Positions 1 through 10,000 of a DNA stretch of 64,000 bases are shown here, piece by piece. Position 1 is the first letter of the stretch. Every line of letters begins with the position of its first letter. Below the pieces are notes generated by a model, which was not told where the DNA came from, searched no databases, and saw only the letters and a list, made by a program, of their open reading frames with translations. The translations under genes and the position numbers were made by a program. Location: assembly GCA_045106765.1 (NCBI GenBank), contig JBGCFD010000020.1, positions 17,928 to 81,927 on the forward strand, given 5' to 3'. This stretch comes from CAJQQY01 sp045106765. Lineage in GTDB: Bacteria > Bacteroidota > Bacteroidia > Chitinophagales > Saprospiraceae.

Positions 1-663
1 GGAGCAATTTTCGAAAGTGATACGACCATGGAATATGCCATTCGTTTTCAAAATGTCGGAAATGATACCGCTTTCACCGTTGTGGTTCGAGATACTTTAG
101 ATGAGGAACATTTAGATGTAACGACGATTCGAGGTTTTACCGCAAGTCATGATATGCAAGTTCAATTTGAAGATTCGAATGTATTGATTTTTACTTTTGA
201 AAATATCATGTTAGTAGATAGTGCAACCAATGAACCGGGAAGTAATGGTTGGTTGAATTTTGATATTGACCGAAAACCAAATCAACCTTTTGGAACTGAA
301 ATTACCAATCAAGCAGCTATTTATTTTGATTTTAATGCACCTGTGATTACCAATGAATTGGTGAATTTTTTGACTAATCCAGTCAACGTTTTTTCTCCAA
401 TAAAAAATACTTTGCATGTTGAAATCACACCGACGATTACCAATGACGAAATTCAAGTCAATTATGTTTTGGAAAATACAAATTCTGTTTCTATGCAAAT
501 TTATAATGTTGGAGGAGTATTGTTACAAAATATTGATTTTGGAAAAAAAGTAACTGGCGAGTATGTGGAGCATTTGAGTTTAAAAGATTTTACTGCAGGA
601 GTGTATTTTGTTTTTGTAAAAACGGAAGAGGGGAGTGCGGTGCGGAAAGTGGTGAAGATGTAG
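1..663 (+). CDS. T9SS-sorted secreted protein, 3' end only
   Basis: The reading frame is open from the first base of the window, so this is the C-terminal part (about 220 residues) of a larger gene; the ATG at 28 is internal. The first ~120 visible residues form a beta-rich module with 'RFQNVGNDTAFTVVVRDTL' and a 'FDFNAP' signature, resembling the conserved module now catalogued as DUF7619 and often found just before sorting domains in Bacteroidota. The last ~85 residues are a Type IX secretion type-A sorting domain ending in RKVVKM. The function of the missing N-terminus cannot be told. The C-terminus is almost identical to that of the next gene, so the two are paralogues or have exchanged sequence. 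Confidence 0.8.
   Translation, partial: GAIFESDTTMEYAIRFQNVGNDTAFTVVVRDTLDEEHLDVTTIRGFTASHDMQVQFEDSNVLIFTFENIMLVDSATNEPGSNGWLNFDIDRKPNQPFGTEITNQAAIYFDFNAPVITNELVNFLTNPVNVFSPIKNTLHVEITPTITNDEIQVNYVLENTNSVSMQIYNVGGVLLQNIDFGKKVTGEYVEHLSLKDFTAGVYFVFVKTEEGSAVRKVVKM
433..485. repeat. 53-bp exact repeat, copy 1
   Basis: This stretch is identical to 1788-1840. It encodes the start of the sorting domain in the upstream gene. The coding regions before it are unrelated, so identity at synonymous sites points to recent duplication or gene conversion of the C-terminal cassette. Confidence 0.9.
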
Positions 664-725
664 TATTCAAAAGATTTGAATCTATAGATTTTGGTTTGCA
701 AATTCAATAACTAAAAATTTAGCAG

Positions 726-2018
726 ATGAAAAAACAGTTATTTCTGAGTACTATATTTTCGATGATTTATTTATCTATAGTTGCTCAATGTAATATCCCA
801 GTTCCACCTAGTAATTCATGTGCAACTGCTCCAATTATTTGTACCCTTGATGGATATTGTTCTTCAACCAGCGGAGCAAATTCGATAGATCAGCCAACTA
901 CTTTTTGTGGATCTATTCAAAATAATCATTGGCTTGCATTCATTCCTAGTACAACAGATTTAGCCATTGATATTATTGTGGGTAATTGTGGAGGGACATC
1001 AACACTTCCGGGAATTCAAGCCCAAGTTTACTCAGTTTGTGCGGTTCCTTGGACCAGCGCAAGTAATTGCATTTATGAAGCCCCACCAAATACAACAGGA
1101 CAAATAATCATGAGTAATTTAACTGTTGGAAATACCTACTATTTAATGATAGATGGATTAACAGGAGAAATGTGTAATTATACCCTTTCAGTAACGGCTG
1201 GTTCGACTCAATCTTCTGGAGGAATTTTATTAGCAGATGTAGGAGAAGATATTTTATTCGATTGTTTGACTCAGGAAGTTACCTTGGATGGATCTAATTC
1301 AATCTTCGAACCGACAGATTCTATTGCTTGGCTCAATAGCAGTTTATTACATCTTAGTGATAGTATTTCTTTTACAGCTACTCAAAGTGGAACTTACTAT
1401 TTGGTCATTCAAAATCCAGATGGAGAAAGTTGTCCATCAATTGATACCGTAAATTTAATTTCTTTCCATGATATTTTACCAAGTCCTTTTATATTTCCTT
1501 CTGTTGAAACTTTTATAGACACAATTGGTCAAGAAGTATTTTTGGATGCCATCAATTCCAATGAAATTGATTCCAATTATATTTTGTCGTGGACAACTAT
1601 TGATGGAAATATTATTGCTCACCCAGATTCACTTTATCCTTTAATTTCGAGTAGTGGAACTTATGTTTTAGAAATTACTCACCCTGAAACTGGATGTATA
1701 ACTTCGAATGAAGTATTAGTAGATTTAGTAATTCCAGTTAGCGTTTTTTCTCCTTCAAAAAACACTTTGAATATCAAGATTACACCAACGATTACCAATG
1801 ACGAAATTCAAGTCAATTATGTTTTGGAAAATACAAATTCCATTTCCATGCAAATTTATAATGTTGGAGGAGTGTTGTTACAAGATAATGATTTTGGGAA
1901 AAAAGGAGCTGGAGAGTATTTGGAAAATTTAAGTTTAAAAGAATTTGAGGCAGGCGTTTATTTTATTTTTATAAAAACGGAAGAGGGGAGTGCGATGCGG
2001 AAAGTAGTGAAGATGTGA
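726..2018 (+). CDS. Secreted T9SS protein with Ig/PKD-like modules
   Basis: This 430-residue protein starts with a clear signal peptide (cleavage near residue 20, after IVAQ). A Cys-rich N-terminal beta domain follows (~25-160; 'MIDGLTGEMCNYTLSV' is typical of domains that precede PKD-like modules in gliding and adhesin proteins). Two Ig/PKD-like repeats (~165-345) and a T9SS type-A sorting domain (~345-430, ending RKVVKM) complete it. It is probably exported across the outer membrane and held at the cell surface or released. It lies 62 bp downstream of the preceding gene on the same strand and shares its C-terminal domain almost exactly. No enzymatic motif is visible; an adhesive or structural role is only a guess. 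Confidence 0.75.
   Translation: MKKQLFLSTIFSMIYLSIVAQCNIPVPPSNSCATAPIICTLDGYCSSTSGANSIDQPTTFCGSIQNNHWLAFIPSTTDLAIDIIVGNCGGTSTLPGIQAQVYSVCAVPWTSASNCIYEAPPNTTGQIIMSNLTVGNTYYLMIDGLTGEMCNYTLSVTAGSTQSSGGILLADVGEDILFDCLTQEVTLDGSNSIFEPTDSIAWLNSSLLHLSDSISFTATQSGTYYLVIQNPDGESCPSIDTVNLISFHDILPSPFIFPSVETFIDTIGQEVFLDAINSNEIDSNYILSWTTIDGNIIAHPDSLYPLISSSGTYVLEITHPETGCITSNEVLVDLVIPVSVFSPSKNTLNIKITPTITNDEIQVNYVLENTNSISMQIYNVGGVLLQDNDFGKKGAGEYLENLSLKEFEAGVYFIFIKTEEGSAMRKVVKM
1788..1840. repeat. 53-bp exact repeat, copy 2
   Basis: Second copy of the sequence at 433-485, in the same frame of the T9SS sorting domain. Similarity continues with scattered substitutions to the stop codons of both genes. Confidence 0.9.
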
Positions 2019-2133
2019 TTTTGCAACTAGAATCTCTACGGAGAATAATAGTTTTTTATTCTAAAAAAATAAAATGAAAATAAATATCATTTCCATTTTG
2101 GAAAAAATAAAAAAGTTGATAAAATCATCAAAC

Positions 2134-2171
2134 AAAAAAAGCCCAAAAACATAATGTTTTTGAGCTTTTTT
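2134..2171. terminator. Bidirectional terminator
   Basis: An AAAGC-CCAAAAACA / TGTTTTTGAGCTTT stem has a 3-nt loop and is flanked by A-runs on the left and T-runs on the right. It sits between the plus-strand T9SS gene and the minus-strand tRNA-Lys and could stop transcription from both sides. Confidence 0.7.
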
Positions 2172-2180
2172 GTTAAAATG

Positions 2181-2253
2181 TAACCGGCCCGGGGTTCGAA
2201 CCCGGGACCCCTTGATTAAAAGTCAAGTGCTCTACCAGCTGAGCTAGCCGATC
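2181..2253 (-). tRNA. tRNA-Lys (UUU anticodon)
   Basis: On the minus strand the 73 nt fold as a full cloverleaf. The acceptor GATCGGC pairs with GCCGGTT (two G-U pairs), the D-arm reads GCTC..GAGC, and the anticodon stem CTTGA/TCAAG carries the loop CTTTTAA, giving anticodon TTT. A five-base variable loop and a T-arm CCGGG-TTCGAAC-CCCGG follow. The discriminator base is A; CCA is not encoded. It is the only tRNA seen in the window. Confidence 0.96.
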
Positions 2254-2285
2254 ATAATTTTGTATGCTTTTCTTCTAAAGCGATG

Positions 2286-2316
2286 CAAAGATACTAACGT
2301 TTCATATAAATGCAAG
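2286..2316 (-). promoter_or_regulatory. Bacteroidota-type promoter of tRNA-Lys
   Basis: On the minus strand, TATCTTTG (2286-2293) fits the -7 consensus TAnnTTTG. A CTTG (2313-2316) lies 19 bp upstream in the -33 position. The element is about 32 bp before the tRNA 5' end. Confidence 0.6.
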
Positions 2317-2341
2317 AAATTAAAAATCTTTTTTAAAAAAA

Positions 2342-3052
2342 TTATTGCTCAACAAATTTAGGTGTTTCGGATGATTCGATTGCTGATATAAATAAGTCGA
2401 AATCTGTATAATCCGAAATAATTGTTTGTGCACCTAATTTTTTCAAAACATTAAAATCTCCTGTTCTTCTAACTCCAATAAATGGAAGATTCATATTTCG
2501 AGTAGTTCGTACATCCCAGGCAGCATCTCCAACATAAACTATTTTTTCAAAAGACATTTTTTTAGCATCAGTCTGCTGAAATACACCTTTGATAATATCT
2601 TCTCGTGTTGGATTCCCATCTGCAAAACTCATGTGCAAATTTCCCGTAGGAATTCCGATATGGTTTAATTTGACCATGGCAGGTTGTCGCCATCCTCCCG
2701 TCGCAATTCCTATCTCATAAACATCATTTTTTAATAATTGTTCAATTGTTTTTCGAGCATTTGGAACTTCTTTAAATTCATGCGGTTGTTCTTTCCTTTT
2801 TAATTGAATAGATGCGACAAATTCATTTTGAAAATCATTCATTTCATCTAAAGTTGCTTCTCGTTGAAAGTGATTTTGGATGACCGTTTTAAAAATAGTA
2901 TCATCAGTTACATGAGGATATTTTGACCAATCAATTGTAGGAAATTTTGATTGATATACTTTTTCATAAGTATCAGCAAAACATTGGCTGTCGATCTTGT
3001 TAGAATATAAAAGTGTTCCGTCGATGTCAAAAATAATGAGTTTTTTCTTCAA
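2342..3052 (-). CDS. HAD-superfamily hydrolase, phosphoglycolate phosphatase-like
   Basis: A 236-residue cytosolic HAD phosphatase. Motif I is FDIDGTL near residue 8-14, with nucleophile Asp9 and acid/base Asp11. Motif II lies in 'IGIATGGW' (~116-123), a Lys occurs around 128-170, and motif IV is 'YVGDAAWD' (~172-179). The helical cap between motif I and II (C1 type) and the length match Gph/PGMB-like enzymes. The substrate is probably a small phosphomonoester and cannot be fixed from sequence. The gene lies 51 bp downstream of dinB on the same strand and could be cotranscribed; a damage-related phosphatase role would be speculation. Confidence 0.8.
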   Translation of the reverse strand: MKKKLIIFDIDGTLLYSNKIDSQCFADTYEKVYQSKFPTIDWSKYPHVTDDTIFKTVIQNHFQREATLDEMNDFQNEFVASIQLKRKEQPHEFKEVPNARKTIEQLLKNDVYEIGIATGGWRQPAMVKLNHIGIPTGNLHMSFADGNPTREDIIKGVFQQTDAKKMSFEKIVYVGDAAWDVRTTRNMNLPFIGVRRTGDFNVLKKLGAQTIISDYTDFDLFISAIESSETPKFVEQ

Positions 3053-3103
3053 AATATTTATTGTTTAATTCGTTAAACGAAGTATTCTTAGTTCAATAAA
3101 AAA

Positions 3104-4234
3104 TTATTCTTCCTCTTCATTATCCAAATCCCAAAAATCAAATTCTAACTGAATACCTCCGACCATTTTTTGATCTTTTTGTAAATTAGAAACTTGCACT
3201 CCCAATAATCTGACTTCTTGAAATTCATGAAAATGATTTTTCAATAAATCTGAAACGATGGACAAAAATAGTGCTCGATCTTTTGGTTCTGAAGTAAAAG
3301 TTTTGCTACGAGTGATGGATTGAAACTCTGGCGTTTTGGCTTTTAGGGTGATGGTTCGTCCAAAATTTTTGGCTTTTTTCATATAGTCAAAAACCTTTTC
3401 AGCAATTGGAATTAATTTTTCCAACATATCACTTTCCGTTTTTAAATCATCAAAAAAGGTTCGTTCTGCTCCGATAGATTTTCGAATTCGATTAGGATTG
3501 ACTTTGCGATTATCTTCTGCTCGAACGATTCGATAATAATGTCTTCCTGCTTTTCCAAATCGTTGGACTAATTCTAGTTCTGATTTTTGTTTTAAATCTT
3601 TGCCCGTAAAAATCCTTAAAGTGTGCATTCGTTTCGCAGTTACTTTTCCAATTCCAAAGAATTTTTCAATGGGTAAATTTTCTAAAAATAAAATTGCTTC
3701 GGGTGGAGTGATGACTTTGATTCCATTTGGTTTATTGATATCGGAAGCTACTTTGGCTAAAAATTTATTGAAAGAAACCCCTGCCGAGGCAGTCAAGTTT
3801 GTTTTTTCAAAAATCTTTTTTCTAATTTCCTCTGCTATCATCGTTGCAGAAGGAACACCTGATTGGTCAATCAAATGATTCATTTTTTCTTCTTTAACTT
3901 CTGTTACATCCAGAAAAGCTTCGTCCAATGAAAGCGGTTCAATCAAGTCGGTGTACTCTGCAAAAATTTCTCGAATCTGGTTGGAGACTTCTCGATAGAC
4001 ATCAAAACGATGTTTGACAAAAATTAAATCAGGACATAATCGTTTGGCAGTAATGGAAGGCATCGCAGAGCGTACGCCATATTTCCGAGCTTCATAACTG
4101 GCAGCAGCAACGACTCCACGCATCGCAGAACCACCGACGGCAATAGGTTTGCCTCGAAGGTCAGGATTGTCACGCTGTTCTACTGATGCGTAAAAAGCGT
4201 CCATGTCGATATGGATGATTTTGCGTTGAGACAA
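3104..4234 (-). CDS. dinB: DNA polymerase IV (Y-family translesion polymerase)
   Basis: A 376-residue Y-family polymerase of normal length. The N-terminal catalytic block starts 'IIHIDMDAFYASVEQ' (metal ligand Asp10). The second acidic cluster is in 'PLSLDEAFLDVT' near residue 102-113. Helix-hairpin-helix elements of the thumb ('FFGIGKVTAKRM', ~192-203) precede the little-finger domain ('RKSIGAERTFFDD', ~251 onward). It carries out error-prone bypass of DNA lesions. It lacks a clear canonical C-terminal beta-clamp pentapeptide, although 'QLEFDFW' near the end (~362-368) is a plausible clamp-binding motif. No LexA-type box was recognised upstream. Confidence 0.95.
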   Translation of the reverse strand: MSQRKIIHIDMDAFYASVEQRDNPDLRGKPIAVGGSAMRGVVAAASYEARKYGVRSAMPSITAKRLCPDLIFVKHRFDVYREVSNQIREIFAEYTDLIEPLSLDEAFLDVTEVKEEKMNHLIDQSGVPSATMIAEEIRKKIFEKTNLTASAGVSFNKFLAKVASDINKPNGIKVITPPEAILFLENLPIEKFFGIGKVTAKRMHTLRIFTGKDLKQKSELELVQRFGKAGRHYYRIVRAEDNRKVNPNRIRKSIGAERTFFDDLKTESDMLEKLIPIAEKVFDYMKKAKNFGRTITLKAKTPEFQSITRSKTFTSEPKDRALFLSIVSDLLKNHFHEFQEVRLLGVQVSNLQKDQKMVGGIQLEFDFWDLDNEEEE

Positions 4235-4354
4235 ATGTTATTTTTTCGTTCTTAGATTCATTTTTATAAGGTAAAAATAACAACGAATTAGTAGAAACTG
4301 TTTTTAAATGGAATTTTATTCGGTTGAAATTTGATCTATAATTTTAGATTTCCA

Positions 4355-4400
4355 AAAAAAAATCCTTAAGCCTACAAACAGGCTTAAGGATTTTATTTTT
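4355..4400 (-). terminator. Rho-independent terminator of the M43 protease gene
   Basis: A perfect 13-bp stem (4361-4373 with 4380-4392, AATCCTTAAGCCT) has a 6-nt loop. On the minus strand it is followed by a T-run. It lies 15 bp past the stop of the upstream minus-strand gene. Confidence 0.85.
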
Positions 4401-4414
4401 GTTGATAAAAAATA

Positions 4415-6832
4415 TTATTCCATTTTTATAAAACGGATAGTTTCAAATCTATCCCCTTGTGACGTTCGCAACCAATAAATACCATTTCCTAATTTTTGGA
4501 TAGGTAATTCAATTTGGTTGTTACCTTCGTTTATTTCAATGTTTCTTTCTATCAAAATTTTTCCTGATACATCAAAAACTTGGATAGCTAAATTGTCTTC
4601 AATTGGAGATGGATATTTTAAATTTAAAATACCTTCTTGAATTGGATTTGGAAAAATGCTAGCTACTTTATTCTCTGTTCTAAAATTAGCTACTTTAATT
4701 CCAGCCACTTTTGTCGTTCCATCAAAATCAGTTTGAGAAAGTCGATAATAATTATTTCCTTGTTTGGGATTAATATGAACGTACCGATAATTATTGATAG
4801 AAAATGAGTTTCCACCTCCATCAATTTTTTCCAAAAAATCAAAAGTAATTCCGTCAGAAGAATGTTCTAGCGTAAAGTAATCATTATCTTGTTCGGTAGC
4901 TGTTTGCCAATTGAGTAGAACTGTTTCGTTTTTTTGCGCAGCATAAAAAGAAATCAATTCGATAGGTAAGACAGGCGAAGCGAAGAAAATTCCATAATCT
5001 TCGACTTGTCCATTTGTAGGTGTAACACAAGATGAAACAGAAAAATTAGCAAAATCTGAAACTACTCTCATGGTAAGTAATTTATCCATAGTTGGAGTAG
5101 CTGAAGTGGTGAAGCTTTGAGTAGTTTGAACTTTTACCGCTGTAGCAGAAAATATTTCTTCCCCTGAATCTGTAAAATCTCCATTGTCATTGAAATCAAT
5201 ATATGCTTTTATATTTTCAAAATTAGCTGAACCAGGCGTAACTGATAAAGAGTAACTGGTGGACGGATCCAATTCTATAATATCGCTACAAGTATTATCT
5301 TTATAAATAACTCCTTCAGATACAGTTCCTAAGGATGAATTATTGATGCTTCCTAGTGTCACATTATAAATACCAATTCCAAAATTGGAACCAGATGTAT
5401 TTGCATTAGTCGCACTTATATTACAGGTTGTTGTTGGTTCATTATAGATTGTAATATGTTCAGTTTTTGTTTCTGTCGATCCATTTCCCACACTATTAGA
5501 AGCTACCAAGGTTACATCATAATTTCCTTCAGTCGCATAAGTTATGGTCGGATTTTGATCTGTAGAAGAGGAAGGTGTTCCTCCAGGAAATGTCCAACTC
5601 CAAGAAGTTGTTCCATTGGTGGATACATCAGTAAAACTAATAATTGAACCTTCACACTCCGAAGTAGAGCTTGCATTAAAATTACTTACAGGAACAGCAG
5701 GTGTTACACATCCTTGCGATGATAACAAACTTGCTCTAGTACCTGTCAAAGCACTTCTCATTCTAGTAGTCTGATCAGGAGTAAATGTATTTTGACATTG
5801 CAAAAATCCATAGTCCATATAGTTTTCATACATATCTTGAACATCACTTACAAATGGAGAATTCGTAATCGTTGCATCATTAGAACAAGTATTTACAGTT
5901 CCGCTAGTAAAACAATTTATTCCTGTAGTTCCATTGTCAGGTGGCGTGTCACAGACCAAATCTCCTCCTGTCAAACAATCCGTTTCATTGCATTCATCAT
6001 CGAAGGTATGATACAAATTTAAGTAATGCCCAACTTCATGAATATGTACCTTACTGTCATCTGGGGATGACCCAAAATAACCTGCTTCATTTACTACTCC
6101 ATCATATATTTGACCATGTGCACCTGCAGTATATGCGTAGCCTGCAACACCACATCCCACTCCGGCACCGGTACAAATTTCATTAACTGTCCAAATATTT
6201 AGATAATCATTGGAGTCCCAAAAAGATAATGCTTTCATGCAATCATCTTGAGTATCAGACCCAGAAACAGGCGAGCAGGGATCATCTCGATCAAGATCAG
6301 AATAGCTGGTATTTATTCGATTGATACCACTAGTGCTTGCTCCATTTGGATCTCTAATTGCTAAGCAAAATTCAATTTCTACATCGGAACTACTAATTCC
6401 AGCATTACTAAAGAAAGGGCCTCCTGCGTAATCATTAATATTCCTAAAAGCATCATTTAAATGCTCTATCGCAGAGTTAACTTGTGCATCTGAAATATTA
6501 GAACCCGTTCCAACTGATTCTCCTAAATGCATGACATGAACTACAACTGGAATTGTATAAATTGTACTTATTTTATTTTGGGGAGAGTTAGAATTTTTAG
6601 TCGACTTTTTGGAAAGAGACATTATTTTTTGATAAGCATCTTCATTAGAGCGTTTGGTTCCGTCTAAATATTCTTTCCTTTTTTGAAGATTATTTTTGTG
6701 AAAGTCGTCATATCCGCATTCATGTTGAGGACTTTGGGCAATAAGATTTTGATTAAAAAATAGGAAAAAGAAGCCAATTACATAAATTAAATTCGTGTGG
6801 TTTTTAATAGTACGCATAAGTGTATTTTTCAA
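4415..6832 (-). CDS. Secreted zinc metalloprotease (M43/pappalysin type), PKD-GEVED-T9SS
   Basis: An 805-residue multidomain exported protease. The signal peptide ends near residue 33 (NLIAQ); an alternative start at Met6 is possible. The catalytic domain (~90-375) has HEVGHYLNLYH with zinc ligands His265, His269 and His275 and catalytic Glu266. A downstream 'NYMDYG' supplies the Met-turn of metzincins, as in M43 (ulilysin/pappalysin) enzymes. A PKD domain (~385-462, 'WTFPGG') and a GEVED domain (~468-620, 'KAYIDFNDNGDF', 'GQVEDYGI') follow. A C-terminal module and sorting domain (~628-805) send it through the T9SS. It probably degrades extracellular protein. Its C-terminal 180 residues closely match those of the next secreted protease upstream. 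Confidence 0.9.
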   Translation of the reverse strand: MKNTLMRTIKNHTNLIYVIGFFFLFFNQNLIAQSPQHECGYDDFHKNNLQKRKEYLDGTKRSNEDAYQKIMSLSKKSTKNSNSPQNKISTIYTIPVVVHVMHLGESVGTGSNISDAQVNSAIEHLNDAFRNINDYAGGPFFSNAGISSSDVEIEFCLAIRDPNGASTSGINRINTSYSDLDRDDPCSPVSGSDTQDDCMKALSFWDSNDYLNIWTVNEICTGAGVGCGVAGYAYTAGAHGQIYDGVVNEAGYFGSSPDDSKVHIHEVGHYLNLYHTFDDECNETDCLTGGDLVCDTPPDNGTTGINCFTSGTVNTCSNDATITNSPFVSDVQDMYENYMDYGFLQCQNTFTPDQTTRMRSALTGTRASLLSSQGCVTPAVPVSNFNASSTSECEGSIISFTDVSTNGTTSWSWTFPGGTPSSSTDQNPTITYATEGNYDVTLVASNSVGNGSTETKTEHITIYNEPTTTCNISATNANTSGSNFGIGIYNVTLGSINNSSLGTVSEGVIYKDNTCSDIIELDPSTSYSLSVTPGSANFENIKAYIDFNDNGDFTDSGEEIFSATAVKVQTTQSFTTSATPTMDKLLTMRVVSDFANFSVSSCVTPTNGQVEDYGIFFASPVLPIELISFYAAQKNETVLLNWQTATEQDNDYFTLEHSSDGITFDFLEKIDGGGNSFSINNYRYVHINPKQGNNYYRLSQTDFDGTTKVAGIKVANFRTENKVASIFPNPIQEGILNLKYPSPIEDNLAIQVFDVSGKILIERNIEINEGNNQIELPIQKLGNGIYWLRTSQGDRFETIRFIKME

Positions 6833-6952
6833 AATTTGGTGATTGGGGATCTCCTATTAAAGACTTATACAATAACATTGCTAGATTTTGTCAAATCTGA
6901 AAAATCACAGAAAATAATTGAAAAAAATTTAATTTATATAAAAGTGCAGTCA

Positions 6953-6993
6953 CAAAAAAAGCCCCACCTTCTAATGAAAATGGGGCTTCTTTG
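6953..6993 (-). terminator. Rho-independent terminator of the M12B-like protease gene
   Basis: The minus strand reads GAAGCCCCA, loop, TGGGGCTTTTTTT. The strong 9-bp GC-rich stem with T-tail sits about 13 bp past the stop codon at 7006. Confidence 0.85.
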
Positions 6994-7005
6994 ATGAGAA
7001 CGTGA

Positions 7006-10000
7006 TTAATTCGTTTTCACAAATTTGACACTTTTAATCGTTTGATTTTGAATAGTTCGTAAATAATAAACCCCGCTTGCCCAATTTTGGATAGGCAATT
7101 GAATATTATTTTCACCTTCTGAAACAGGAACAGTTGTTTGAATTAATACCTTTCCAGTCATATCAATTACTTCGATTTCGACCTCTGAATTTTGAGGAGA
7201 AATGTAATTTAAGTTGATTTCATTTTGACGAATTGGATTCGGAATTACAGTCGCAACTACTTTATCCGATTTAAAATCAACTGCAATAACACCTGCTTCT
7301 TTTGTCGTTCCATCAAAATCAGTTTGAGATAATCGGTAGTAGTTGGTTCCGACTGTTGGATTTTGATGAACAAAACGATAATCACTTGTGATCGTGGAAT
7401 TTCCTTTTCCATCTACTTTTGTCAGGAACTCAAATTGGTATCCGTTAAGTGAATGCTCTAAAGTGAAGAAGTCGTTATTTATTTCTGTAGAGGTTTTCCA
7501 ATTGAGGAGGGTCGTTTCATTTTGTTGTTTACCGGTGAAAGATAAAAGCTCGATTGGGAGTGCAGTAGGAACAATAGTTACAGCAACCGAATTGGAACTT
7601 AAATCTGCACAGATAGTTGAATTAGAAATTGCAGCTTGAAAATTAGCAAAACTACCTCCAACATAACTTGCTAAATTTATTCCTCCTAAATTCACAACAC
7701 CATGAATGGTATAAGATTCAGCAGGGTAAGTTATTCCATTTGATAAATCTGTATTTGCATCGAAAGCTACAATATTTCCTGTAGTATTATTAACGATTAC
7801 ATAAGTGCTTGCATAGCCAGAAGCAGGGAAGTTAGAATTATCAAATACTTGTCCTGTTCCACTACTTGTAATGGAAATATTATATGTTCCTGTATTTCCA
7901 GTACTAAATCCGGAAATAACTAATACATATTGTTTTCCCTTTTCTAAAGCTCGACTATTTGAGTTTGAATAGTTAACACTCCCTGTATAGCTTACATTTG
8001 AAGATAACCAATTTGTACAAACAGAAGAAGAATTAAAGCTAACTTCATATAAAGTAAGTAAGTCACTAGGTAAGGATCCACTACCAGCTGTAAATGTATA
8101 AGTTTCATCCCTATCAACTGAAAATGAAAATATATGATGTCCAGGACTATTACTGAAAGGAGCAGTACAAGTTCCCGTTCCATTATCAAGAGCAATAGGA
8201 GAATTTGGATCACTATTAGTAATTTCACCAGAAATGGAAGCAGTCAACGTTCCCGAAAGTAAGGAAAGATCTAAAGCGGCAGCCCCTTCTTCCTCGTTTA
8301 CAGCATCATCGTTTGAAATACTTTCAGCATCTGCTAAACAACCTGCTGCCACGACAGCAATGTCAAGATTATTAATATCAAAAAAGATGTTGTTAGCACA
8401 TTCTATTTTGATCCTTCCTTGATTGGTTATGGTAGAAGGAATTGTAACAGATTCTGATCCATCATTAGTTGTTGCGGTAGCTAGAGTTGTTGGAAATGTC
8501 TGTCCTCCATCTGTAGAGAAAAGAATATTTACAGTTCCACAGTTTACTGGTGAATTAGTTGTACCTGCTACATCCCATGTAATTACTTGATTAGAACCTT
8601 CTTGAAAACCAGTTGCAGAATTACCTGTAAGCACTTCAAAAGGGCCAGAATTATTATCAATTACTACTTCCGTTTCTTCATAATCAATTCCACCTTCTCC
8701 ATCTCTAGCGATTAATCTGAAATGTAAATCTCTAGCTACTTGTGGAAGTATTTCTCCTTGTGTTTGACTATTGGCAAGTATATCGTCAAGTTGTGGAAAA
8801 GTTCTAGAAGCACCTCCAGAAGAAGGATCAAAACTTCTAAACAAAGGAGCAGTTGTACTAGTTGCTGCATCATTTGGATGACCATCTGGGCATGATAAAA
8901 TAAGATTATCAAAATCATATTGTTCCCAAATGTAAACTAATGGATCACCATCACCATCTGTTGCACTTCCCTCTAATTCAAATGGAGTTCCTTTTGGAAT
9001 AGTAGTATTGGCAGGTACTGTTACAACAGGAAGATTATTGCCTGTTGATGAAATAGTACTGCATGTACCAAAACCAGTTGTTGTATATTCAATCATCTGT
9101 ATTAGGCTATGTATATGAAAATAAGCTGTAGCTACTTGAGGTGTAATATTGTGAGTACTAGTACAACTTCCGCTTGCAAAGCAGGATCCTTCATAACTCA
9201 TAATCGTATTTCCTGATCCTGGCTCAAAGCCATTTCCCGGACTACGTTGGGATGCATTACAATTGCCTGAAGTTCCATAAAATGTATGAGAAGCATTAAA
9301 TTGATGACCTACTTCATGACTGAAAATTCCCATGAAAAACGCAGTAGAATAACTCCCTCCAGCTCCTGTCCAACCTCTACCTTTAAAACTACTCCTACAA
9401 ACCACACCTAATCCTGCAATACCACTCCCTGTAGAAAAACCTGGTCCTGGAGATGGTAACTCATGAAACACATGCCCAAGATCATAATTAGCAGAGCCTA
9501 TCGTACTATTAATTACATTATGAGCTGTAGTTGTTCTATTATTTACATCCAGTCCATCTGTAGCAGGGTCGAAAAATATAATATCATCATTATCTGCAAT
9601 TAAAGTAAATGTCATTGATAATTCACTTTCGAAAATTGCATTCAAAGCATTTAAATAAATAGTGATAGCATCATTAACAAGCGTCAAGGTACTACCTCTT
9701 GCAATAGTAAATTCTCCTGAACTTGCTATGGCAATCCGAAAATTTTTCAGATCGGCTCCATTGGAAGGAGGCATTTGTAAACTAGTAGTTCCAGTTCCTG
9801 AAAAATTATTTTGATTATTAGGAGTCATTATATCGTCAATTACTCCACAGGTCATATTATCTGTTAGAGATTTTGACATTTTATAACTGACATGAAGATT
9901 TCCTGCCAAGGGTTCAATGAAAAACGAATAGCCGTCAGAAAAAATTAACCCATTTAAACCTTTGGTGGTAACAGATAATCGACCTGAAATATATCTTCCT

